Assembly: GCA_038277395.1 (NCBI GenBank)
Contig: CM076194.1
Span: 112,681,417-112,745,416 of the forward strand
Origin: Dryocosmus kuriphilus
Taxonomy: Eukaryota; Arthropoda; Insecta; Hymenoptera; Cynipidae
Length of the DNA stretch: 64,000 nt
Reading direction: 5' to 3'
Below the pieces are notes generated by a model. It saw only the letters and a program-made list of their open reading frames with translations. It was not told where the DNA came from and made no database searches. Positions 55,902 to 64,000 of the stretch are shown piece by piece. Numbering within the stretch: the stretch's first letter is position 1; each line of letters begins with the position of its first letter. Made by a program: the position numbers and the translations under genes.

Positions 55902-56700
55902 TTATTTAATAGAACGAATAAGGCTATTATAAGTGATGCTCATATTATCTATGTCTATTTTAAAGTTAATATTATTATTATTTTTCACAATATGAAACAT
56001 CTCCATGAGAATACGTTTGTAATAATGTGATTCTTTATCTAGAACATTAAGATTGACGAAATCAAATGAATGTTTATTTTGGGTTGCGTGTTTTGAAAGT
56101 GCAGTGTTGATTTTGTTATTAATACAGTCTCTACGACGTTCATTGATTCTTGTGTCGATGTATCTTTTTTTCTCACCAATAGAACATTTTTCACAATCTG
56201 AACATGATATTCTGTAGATATCATTAGACATTTTATTACGTGGAATAGGATCTTTCTGATTTCCAAAGCAGTTAAAGGGGTCTTTTATAGGTTTAAAAAT
56301 GATTTTAATATTGTATTTAGTATACATCTTTTGAAATATTCTAGAAGTTTGTGGATTATATGGTAAGATAATGGATCGTTCTAGATTTAAGTAATTGTTT
56401 GAAATGTTGGAAGATAGAGAATTTAGTTTCATAACCCTCTTGTTAATAAGTTCATTAGCGATATTGATAGGAAAGCCATTGTTAATAAGAGTGCAAGCGA
56501 TAATATTTAAGTTTTCATCATGAAAAGAAGAATGCAAAAGTTTAACTGCTCTGTCAACAAGACTATTTACCATACTATTTTTGTAAGGTGGAAAAGTAAT
56601 AGAGTGATAATTAGTGTATCTTCCGGACCATGTTTCTTTACGAAACCAGTTTGTGTACATTCGACCATTAACATTCGATATCTGTACATCCAAAAAATTT
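55902..56700 (-). pseudogene. Penelope-like element, RT thumb to GIY-YIG (PLE-3), intact frame with mutated nuclease motifs
   Basis: An open 263-codon frame starts at the end of the RT domain ('TNWFRKETWSGRYTNYHS', the thumb-region block of Penelope RTs), crosses the linker, and enters the GIY-YIG domain. Changes in key places make it inactive: GIY reads DIY, YIG reads SIG ('EKCSIGEKKRYIDTRINE'), and the histidine expected after 'RINE' is arginine. The CCHH set remains (CSDC, then H...H in 'SKHATQNKH'), as does the glutamate in 'RILMEMFHI'. The element is 5'-truncated at about 56700, where it abuts LINE sequence. Confidence 0.85.
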
Positions 56701-58381
56701 ATACTATTTATTTATAATTTATACTATACTCCTCTAACAAACCAAGATTTAGGGCAATCTGTTGGTGGATAATCCCAGCAGCATCATTTGTCTACGTGTA
56801 TATTCTTGCGAAGCAAGCATCGTACAGCCATCGGTGATGTGCTCGATTGTCTCACCTGGATTTTCACAGAGGCCGTACTTATCAATAACCGCCTCAATAA
56901 TGAGAACGTGCTTTTGGTAGTTCCTCGTGTTCAATACCCCATCTTGGATAGCAATAACGAACCCTTCCGTTTCCGGAAAGAGTTCTTCCCGCTTTAGGTA
57001 CAGTTTTGAAGCATCGGTATCCGCGCATGGAAGATCTAGTGTTTGAGGGTGCTTTCCATGCAGCTGCTTACCTCGCCATTGCATGTTAAGATGTTCAAAA
57101 ATGAGGTTTCCCATGTTTTGGTAATCAGCAACTGCAAGCTTCAGAGGAGTATACAGGTCTACTCTACACAATAGTCGTAGAGCGGAATATTCGTCTTGTT
57201 CAGGAATTATTCACGGAGCCGTGTAACCTGTGAGTCACTAAGCCATCGAACATCCAAAACTTCTCTGCCCTCAAGCTTGCATGGCAGACCATTCTCTCCA
57301 CAACCGTCCTCTTGTGATGCATCCGATGTTCAGACATTTTCACGCGGATGATTCTATTTAGATTCTCGAGGACCGTTTTATACCATAATATTAACCCAAA
57401 GGAGTATGTTAGGAGAGAAATAGCAAAGTTGTTAATTGCCTTGGTGATTTGTTTAGCACTGAGTCCAGTAGGCATACATGATCGAATTGAGTCGTCTCGA
57501 AAAGGAAGTCTCAAGCGCCTCTTGTGTTGCAGACCGAGGTACCTATGCGACTCCCCAATAATCGTCGCCTGCATCAGATCCTGATCATCCGCTTCCAGTG
57601 AGATGCTCATCTCTCCTCGTGATAGATACAGTTTCCTGCATTTATTCAGACTCAGACTCATCCTGTTGTCGTTGGAAAACTGCAGCAAGATTTTGAGAGA
57701 ACTTTGAAATTTGAACTTTGAGCCAGCATAAACCTTTAGGTCATCCATGTAAAGGAGGTGAGTGAGATGAGATTCAGCTGCTCCCGTCATAATATTAAAC
57801 CCGCAGGACGTGTTTTTTAGTATCCAACTCAAAGGGGTCAGGGCTAAACAGAACCATAATGAACTGAAATAGCCGCCTTGGAAGATGCCTCGTTTAATTG
57901 ACAAGAGCTGAGTGTTCCTCGTCGATCCACGACTAAAACATCTAATTCTCGTACACCATGTGCTCATTGCGTGATATAAAAGTTGAATCACGCGTGGACA
58001 GATTTAATATGTCTTGAGAACCTCAAAAAAATGGTCCTGGGGCACCGAAGGAAGCTTGTTTATAGTCAATATAGGCCATGTGCAAATTGCGTTGGTGGAG
58101 TTTCACATGCAGCACGACCGCAGTCCGGAAAGCGCCCGCAAGGGCCGGGTGCAGAGCTCCAGATACTTGTAACAGAAACTGTGCACCCCGTCCGGACCAG
58201 GCGCCTTCCAGTTCTTAGCCCTGTTTCGGATGCGGGTTACCTCAAAAGCCATGATAGGTAAATTATCCATTGCAGGCAGTTCTGAAACACTCTCCTTTTC
58301 GAGTTCAAGCCACGGCGTGTCCAAATTACTCGATACAGGATTACCCCAGATAAAAATGATTTTTATTATTATCTGTCCCAC
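56701..58381 (-). pseudogene. LINE reverse transcriptase of R2/R4-like type (broken)
   Basis: Minus-strand pieces: 58381-58103 ('NWKAPGPDGVHSFCYKYL', RT block 1), 58100-57992 with stops ('AYIDYKQASFGAP', catalytic-aspartate block), 57991-57200 (palm and thumb) and 57171-56705 (C-terminus). 'GIFQGGYFSSLWFCLALTPL' departs from the usual GD-S-L-SP core; the catalytic box YMDD is intact at 57752-57741. The C-terminus has 'LFPETEGFVIAIQDGVL' and a Zn-knuckle-like 'LCENPGETIEHITDGC' in which the first cysteine is missing. These signatures fit single-ORF R2/R4-type LINEs; clade not settled. Its 3' end is lost where PLE-3 was inserted. Confidence 0.8.
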
Positions 58382-58960
58382 CTGCTCCCACAGGTACTTA
58401 TGACCCGGTACTTCGCTACTAAAAACGGTCTCAAACGCGGCAAGTGTTTAATAGATTCGTTGATGTCTGATACCGTTTCAAAAATAACTCCGCTTGCGCA
58501 TTCTTCAAATTAATAAAATAATCTTGCTCTGGACCAAGGAGCATCGCAGTTTTTGCTCAGGCGTAGAGGGATGCCTGAAGTAAGAGGTGTTATTTTGAAT
58601 TAAGAAAATTTACAAATGCCTCAGACGAAGCTCGAAGAATCACTGCATGTTGTTTTTTTATGCAAACAGTGACCCCCGTCACGCAACATTATCAGAGACA
58701 TAAAGAATCACTGCTTGGTGCTCCATTTTTATACAAACAGTGACCCCTGTCAGTAACATTATCACATGCATCCTCAATTCTTTTGGTCAATTAGAAAAAT
58801 ATGAAACCATGTTTATACCAGGCGCCAAGGTGGCACAAGGACTCCCCTCAGCGAGAGTCAAAGGCGCACCTGGGAACGCAAACCATAGCATTCGTCCAGA
58901 CTTATGAAACGTCACCTGAGATAAACAATTCTGTACATGCATATATACACCGTAAGAACC
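58358..58960 (-). repeat. hairpin-bearing dispersed repeat, copy 2 (uninterrupted)
   Basis: The intact counterpart of 53003-55040, with two ~70-bp hairpin units (cactg...cagtg) at 58635-58765. It abuts the 5' side of the minus-strand LINE, and the RT-type frame overlaps its first 24 bases, so it may be that LINE's 5' leader. Confidence 0.75.
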
Positions 58961-59397
58961 TTAAAGCGCTGGTCATAGGTTTATTGTATGTATAAAAATG
59001 TCGCATAATGCAACCAATAAGAAAAGTCATTTTTGAACTGTAGGCTTTTCATTGGTCGCCGCCATTATGGATTGACATAAGTGAAGCAGCTGATAGTGAC
59101 ACATAGAGTTAAGTTACCCCTCGAAAATGTACAACTGCGTATTTGAAGTAGTTTATTGTTGAAAAAATAAAATAAAATAAATAACATACAATTAAAAGTG
59201 TATATTACAATTCGGATGTGTGAAATAAGTATTTAGTTGATATAGTTGGAGTCGACCTAAAGTTTTTTCTGATGACGCTGATGACATGTTTCTCGTCTTG
59301 CTTGTGAGGTTATGTTTTTTGACAGTTTCAGCTTTTAGCAGAAAAACATTCTCGTTTTATGTAGAAGTCTATTAATCTTTCGTGCTTTCATTGAATG
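58961..59397. other. spacer with a small inverted repeat
   Basis: 'accaataagaaaag' (about 59010) pairs imperfectly with 'cttttcattggt' (about 59045). No gene. Confidence 0.4.
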
Positions 59398-60007
59398 TGT
59401 TACATCGCAACACCGATATTGCGCGATTTGCGTAAGCGTGCGGTGGCAGCACCTATCGGTCGCTTCTCCCGCGTTTTCCGTGCGATTCGCGGCAATTCGC
59501 GCCAACCATGAGATTCGGCGTCGTCCCGACTGACTAGTTCACGGATATCTGAAGCGTGCGGGGCTCCTTTGCGAACTTTATCGTTTCGATAATATGACAA
59601 AAGAATCAACGATTCTTTCGTCACACCGTGACAACCCAACAAAATAATCTACGATTCCTTCGTCACTATCTGACGAAACAACATCGCATTTAAGTGACAA
59701 AAAGTGAACAAAAGTATTGAGAGAAAGTGAATGAATGTGGGTGGAGAGAAAGGACGCCGCTACCGTGCGAGCCACCCTTTCGCTTCAGTTTAAAATTTCT
59801 TGGATGTGCGACGTCATTCCTTTTTTAGTGTATCACTTCTTTCAACCGTTAAATTAAATTTTGGGTTTTTGTGATTAAGGCTTTTTCCCATAAATCGGAG
59901 TTTTCTTTTACTTTTTACCTGTTCAGTATTAACCTTCTTTCAGTATCTATACTTTAACATGACTTTCTTACGACCTAGGGTAAGATAGCCTCATTCAGTA
60001 CAAAACA
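59398..60007 (+). repeat. candidate 5' LTR of BEL/Pao element 2
   Basis: Starts TGTTACATCG and ends ...acaaaaca; directly after it, 'tggtgcctcctgtgagg' resembles the post-LTR sequence usual for BEL elements. The boundaries cannot be tested because the 3' LTR lies outside the window. Confidence 0.4.
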
Positions 60008-60293
60008 TGGTGCCTCCTGTGAGGTTTGATTTCCTCACGCAAAGAGCGAGTGACGTCGCACGCATTCACGTGTCGACGTGTTGAGAGAAAAAGTCACCGC
60101 ACTCCAGAGCGACAATCGTTGGTTGCGTCATCCAACTTCACCTGCACCTCGCTGTCGTCACTCCTACATCAGGACGCCTTAACACCCAGTTGGCTGTTGC
60201 ATCGAGGAACGCAAGGGATGGATTGAGATAAGGCTTCTTTTCTTTTTTTCCGAAATGCAATGCACATTCTGATTTTATATTTGCTGGATCATT

Positions 60294-60295
<2 letters not shown>

Positions 60296-60328
<33 letters not shown>
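60296..60328. repeat. (CT)n microsatellite
   Basis: Uninterrupted CT run. Confidence 0.95.
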
Positions 60329-60332
<4 letters not shown>

Positions 60333-60589
60333 GTCTTTAGTATCCTTTCATATATATCTCTGCTCATTCTGTCCTGTCGATATTTGAATTTGTATCTTGA
60401 TTCTCTGTGACTTGCTTAGTGCGTTGCTTCTTAGAGAGAACGGAACACGTGCGGGAAAGTAGACGCCGCGCCGCCGCGTGGGGTCAACGGTCGCGCTATC
60501 GACTCGTGATTCTTGCATTTCATGGCACGTAGCTTGCCATTAGAGTAAAGCGATGCGTGTTTACGAAACTACCAATAAAAATTCAGTGA

Positions 60590-61150
60590 TTTTTTGCAAC
60601 TAGCATACTATTTTAGATTTTGGAATTTTTGTATTTTTCAGATTCGGGAGTTTTTTTTTTTTTTTGATTGAGTGGGCTTGAAAGTGGTATTTCAATATCA
60701 ACTAAACGCATGTTAATCTAACACTATTCAAAATTCATTGCCTTTTTTTTTGAAACCTGGCATATTATTTTCAAATTTGAAATTTTTACATTTTTTCGGA
60801 TTTCAGATTTTTGCGTCTTTTTATTCAGTTAACTTGAAAATGCTATTTCAATTTCAACTAAACGCGTGTTAATCTAACACTATTCAAAATTCATTGTCTT
60901 TTTTTTTTTTTGAAAATTGGCATATTATTTTCAATTTTGAAATTTTTGCATTTTTTCGGATTTTAGATTTTTGCGCCTTCTTATTCAGTTAACTTGAAAA
61001 TGCTATGTTAATGTCAAATAAACGCGTGTTTATTTTACATTTCTAACAGATTTGATTGTCTTCTTTGGAAATTAGCATACTATTTATTAATTTTGAGATT
61101 TTTGCATCTTTTTTAATTTAGAAATTTGATTTCTTTTTAGTCAGTTTAAC
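60590..61150. repeat. tandem repeat, ~157-bp unit, ~3.5 copies
   Basis: Marker 'actaaacgcgtgtt' or variants at 60701, 60857 and 61017; 'cttgaaaatgctat' and 'gcatattattttcaa' recur with the same spacing. The last copies are more diverged. It lies between the presumed LTR and gag of BEL/Pao element 2. Confidence 0.8.
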
Positions 61151-61179
61151 TTGAAGAGAGTATTTCAAAATAGCTCAAT

Positions 61180-61650
61180 CTGCGGAGCAACAAGCTCGCA
61201 TTGTGTATGTTTTACGAAAATAGACCATTCTCGAAAAACAAACAGGAATTTTAAAGGAATACGTAGGTAATCCTACTGCTAATCCCATCAATGCAAATTT
61301 TCGTTTAAAGAATACTACGGCGTTGTATCAGGACTACGTTAGGTACAATGAAGAACTGATTTTTCTACAATCAGACCGTCCTCAAATTAATGCATTTCAA
61401 AACTTAGGGACTATATACTAGGACGTTGCTACCATTGTGACTTAATTAAAAAGTGTAGGAACACTTGCAAACTCGACTTTGAACAGTAATCTCACTATTA
61501 CTGTCAGGTACGAGGTTCCCAAACCAACTAAGATGAAACTTTCAACTTTTAATGGCAGTTATGATAAATGGTTAGCTTTAAGAACAAAGTGGCTCTGTGA
61601 CATTCCTATCAGATTCTCAATTAATGACCACAGCAATTGTCAAGGTCCAA
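61180..61650 (+). pseudogene. gag: BEL/Pao Gag (short, deleted)
   Basis: A charged helical N-terminus ('LEKQTGILKEYVGN', 'NEELIFLQ') with stops at about 61420-61445 leads to 'KMKLSTFNGSYDKWLALR', the start of the BEL gag domain. The rest of gag, including the zinc knuckles, is missing. Confidence 0.65.
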
Positions 61651-62330
61651 AATGAACAAAAAAATTCAATCATGACACGCGCGTTATTAGATTCTTGTTC
61701 TATTGTTAATCTTATTACTGAGAAATTTAACTTATTGAATTTACCTAAACAATCATGTTGAGTTAACGTCGGAGCAGTTGACGGTTTGTGCACTATTTCA
61801 AAACAACACCTTAGAGCTACTTTCCATTCAGCTTACAATAAATGTCAACATCAATTAAATTTTTGAATTGTACCAAACGTTGCTGATGCCGTGGCTAACG
61901 AAACTTTCCTGTAATCTCTTTAGCATTCCAAAAAATCTTCAATTAGCTGATCCCTGATTTCATTTACCTAAACCAGTCGACCTCTTGCTAGCTTCCAGTA
62001 CAATGTTGTCTATTTTAGCTGTCGGTCAGATTAAACTTCATCATAAGGAGTCGGAAATCATTTTACAAAATACCAGCTTAGGATGGATCATAGCCGGAGA
62101 GGCTGAGACTCTTACTCATTCGAAACAAACCTCTTGTTAACGACAATTAGGTAAACTCATCGAACGCTTCTGGCTCATCGAAGATTTCGATCACGAGCCT
62201 ATTCCATCCCGTGACGATGTCGCTTGTGAGCAACATTATGTTACGCACACTAAACACATTATGCTATACTGCTTCCTTTTAGAGATAGTAAATTCAACGA
62301 ATCAAGGATACAACATCTTTCTATCGGCAG
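61626..62330 (+). pseudogene. BEL/Pao protease and pre-RT linker (broken)
   Basis: 'ALLDSCSIVNLITEKF' is the protease active-site block, but the DSG/DTG triplet reads DSC (aspartate at 61690-61692). Several stops follow (for example near 61761, 61864). The linker resumes with 'LGWIIAGEAETLTHS' and 'RFWLIEDF'. Confidence 0.7.
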
Positions 62331-64000
62331 CTATGATCGTTGACATCCAATCCCTCTTTAAAGGCTGAGTACACTAAGTTTATGGAAGAATATATCTCCC
62401 TCGGTCACATGACGAGGATATTGAGGGTGGCTACTATCTTCCTCATCATGCTGTGCTTAAAGAATCCAGCGACACTACCAAGGTTCGAGTAGTGTTTGAT
62501 GCATCAGCGAAAACATCTGCGAGCATTTCGCTCAACGACACCCCCATGGTGGGTCCCACTATCCAAAATACCGTTTTCGAACAAGCCCTTGGTTTTCGCA
62601 CTCACCCATATGTCGTCACAGAGGACATCGAGAAAATGTACCGTCAAATCCTGGCTCACCGTGACGATAGGAAATTCTAGAAAATTTGGTGGCCTCTTCA
62701 AGGTAAACTTAGGACTTTCCAACTCAATACCGTCACTTTCGGTGCAGCTGCTGCCCCTTTTCTTGCAGTTCGCACAATTCAACAACTCGCTCGCGACGAA
62801 GCTCACGATTTTCCCCGGGCTAGTAGGCTACTGCTTCGTGATTTCTATGTCGATGACTTCATTTCCGGAGCAAACTCCCTGGAGGAAATACTAGCGATAC
62901 GCGATGAAATGATTTCTTTATTGCGTCGTGGTGGTTTCCATATTAGACAGTGGGCGTCAAATCATCAATGTGCATTGAACACCATTGACAAGAAAATCTT
63001 TTATTTAGATTGTATGGTCAAGGAAGATCCTGTTCAGATAACGCTTGGGGTTATTTGAGATTCCCAAAATGTTCGGTTACAATGTACCTTGAATCGTGTC
63101 AATGCTCAAGTCGTTGCGACTAAACGAAAACTCTTATCAGAGTTTTCCAAGATCTTCGATCCTCTCGGATTATTAGGGCCAGTGATTTTGCATGCGAAGG
63201 TTTTAATTCAAGATTGTTGAAAGGCGAAGATTACTTGGGATAAATCTATTCCTCAAGATATCTACACCAAATGGAAATCGTTCGCAGTTCAGCTGCCATG
63301 CTTAAAGAAAATCTTGATTCCTCGACAACTTTTGATTTCAGATCCAATACAATCGATATTCACGGATTTTGCGATGCTAGCATTTACGGATACGGAGCTT
63401 CTCTTTTTATAAGATCAGTTAATTCACACGGTCATGTCGTTATCAAACTGGTTTATAGTAAGTCTAGGGTCGCGCTTTTAAATGGAATCACGATTCCGCG
63501 ATTAGAACTTTGCGCCGCGTCCACTCTTAAGAAGCTCTATGTAGAGACTAAAACTCAGTTTGATTTCCCAATAGATCAGGTGACTCTGTGATCAGACTCA
63601 ACTATTGTCCTTTGTTCGCTGAGGAAAGCTCCTTATCTTTTAAGAACCTTCGAATAAAATAGAGACACAGACATTCAATCTTTAGGGGATCAGGTCGGAT
63701 GGAAACATGTCCGATCTGAGGATGATCCAGCTGATGCCCTGCCCAAAAGGCAATTACCATCCGAATTCGTTAATAATTCTCTTTGGACGTCCGGTCCTAG
63801 TTGGCTAAGTTTAGATGAAGCAGATTGGCCTCAATCAATTGATTTATCACCATCCGAAATCCCCGGATTAAAACGGGAGATTTTCATGCTCAATTTCAAT
63901 CTTGGATCCTTTGAATGGCTTTACTCTCAGTTTTCATCTTATACTCGTTTAATCAAGGTGACTTCCTACCTCTTGCGTTGGAAAGGTCTAAAAGATTTAT
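62330..64000 (+). pseudogene. pol: BEL/Pao RT and RNase H/peptidase-A17-type region (broken, partial)
   Basis: Visible in order: 'GGYYLPHHAVLKESS', 'KVRVVFDASAKT', 'SLNDTPMVGPTIQ', 'EDIEKMYRQIL', a TAG at 62678, 'FQLNTVTFGAAAAPFLA', the intact catalytic 'FYVDDFISG' (YVDD at 62846-62857) and 'GGFHIRQWASN'. A stop at 63056, one near 63218 and a frameshift near 63270 follow. The next frame has 'IHGFCDASIYGYGASL' (RNase H-like) and 'TIPRLELCAA'. Further stops occur at 63589 and 63656, and the frame runs open off the edge. Less decayed at its active site than BEL/Pao element 1. Confidence 0.88.

Larger units (their letters stand above)
60008..61179 (+). other. 5' leader region of BEL/Pao element 2 with repeats
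   Basis: Contains a (CT)n microsatellite and a ~157-bp tandem array; no gene is seen before gag. Confidence 0.45.
61180..64000 (+). mobile_element. BEL/Pao LTR retrotransposon 2, degenerate, continues past the window
   Basis: Gag start, protease, RT and RNase H/A17-type regions follow in BEL order with multiple stops. The right end is not in the window. Gag is internally deleted: the capsid domain jumps to protease at about 61620. Confidence 0.85.

Overview
This is an AT-rich eukaryotic window made almost entirely of decayed transposable elements and simple repeats. The mix of families points to an arthropod genome, probably an insect: a Gypsy/errantivirus-like element with an env relic, two BEL/Pao elements, mariner-type DD37D elements, Penelope-like elements, RNase-H-bearing and R2/R4-type LINEs, a MULE and a Tnp2/CACTA-like transposase. 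A hymenopteran is my guess from the combination; no host gene fixes it. There is a 500-base run of N at 35081-35580. No rRNA, tRNA or CRISPR array is supported.

Layout. 1-6.2 kb: low-complexity and tandem-repeat DNA without a recognisable gene. 6.2-12.84 kb: a dead Gypsy-type LTR retrotransposon with gag, RT-RNase H, integrase, env and one candidate 3' LTR. 13.6-15.65 kb: a broken Tnp2-like DDE transposase. 16.70-18.91 kb: a nearly complete mariner-type element with ~390-bp inverted repeats, each holding two direct repeats. 19-22 kb: AT-rich DNA with a possible host terminal exon at 20.7-21.05 kb. 22.2-26.3 kb: a cluster of foldback (MITE-like) elements. 27.3-31.6 kb: a LINE with endonuclease, RT, RNase H, 3' hairpin and poly(A), followed on the minus strand by an ORF1 (CCHC gag-like) at 31.9-33.3 kb. 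33.7-34.0 and 35.6-36.8 kb: two Penelope-like GIY-YIG fragments. 37.3-39.5 kb: a MULE transposase. 39.7-44.6 kb: foldback elements, a ~163-bp satellite and a mariner end. 44.8-49.4 kb: BEL/Pao element 1, split by a 1.9-kb insertion. 49.8-50.4 kb: a ~154-bp satellite. 51.0-52.3 kb: a second DD37D mariner relic. 53.0-59.0 kb: a nest of elements (a hairpin repeat in two copies, two MITEs inside one copy, a third Penelope fragment inside an R2/R4-like LINE). 59.4-64 kb: BEL/Pao element 2, running off the right edge.

The genes do not form a pathway; each belongs to its own mobile element and nearly all carry stops, frameshifts or lost catalytic residues. The most interesting signals are structural: hammerhead-ribozyme-like motifs about 450-490 bases 3' of two Penelope-like ORFs, the IR/DR ends of the mariner element, a conserved non-coding block shared by three mariner copies whose ends have diverged, and TTAA-flanked foldback elements, one with a paralogous unoccupied site inside the same window.
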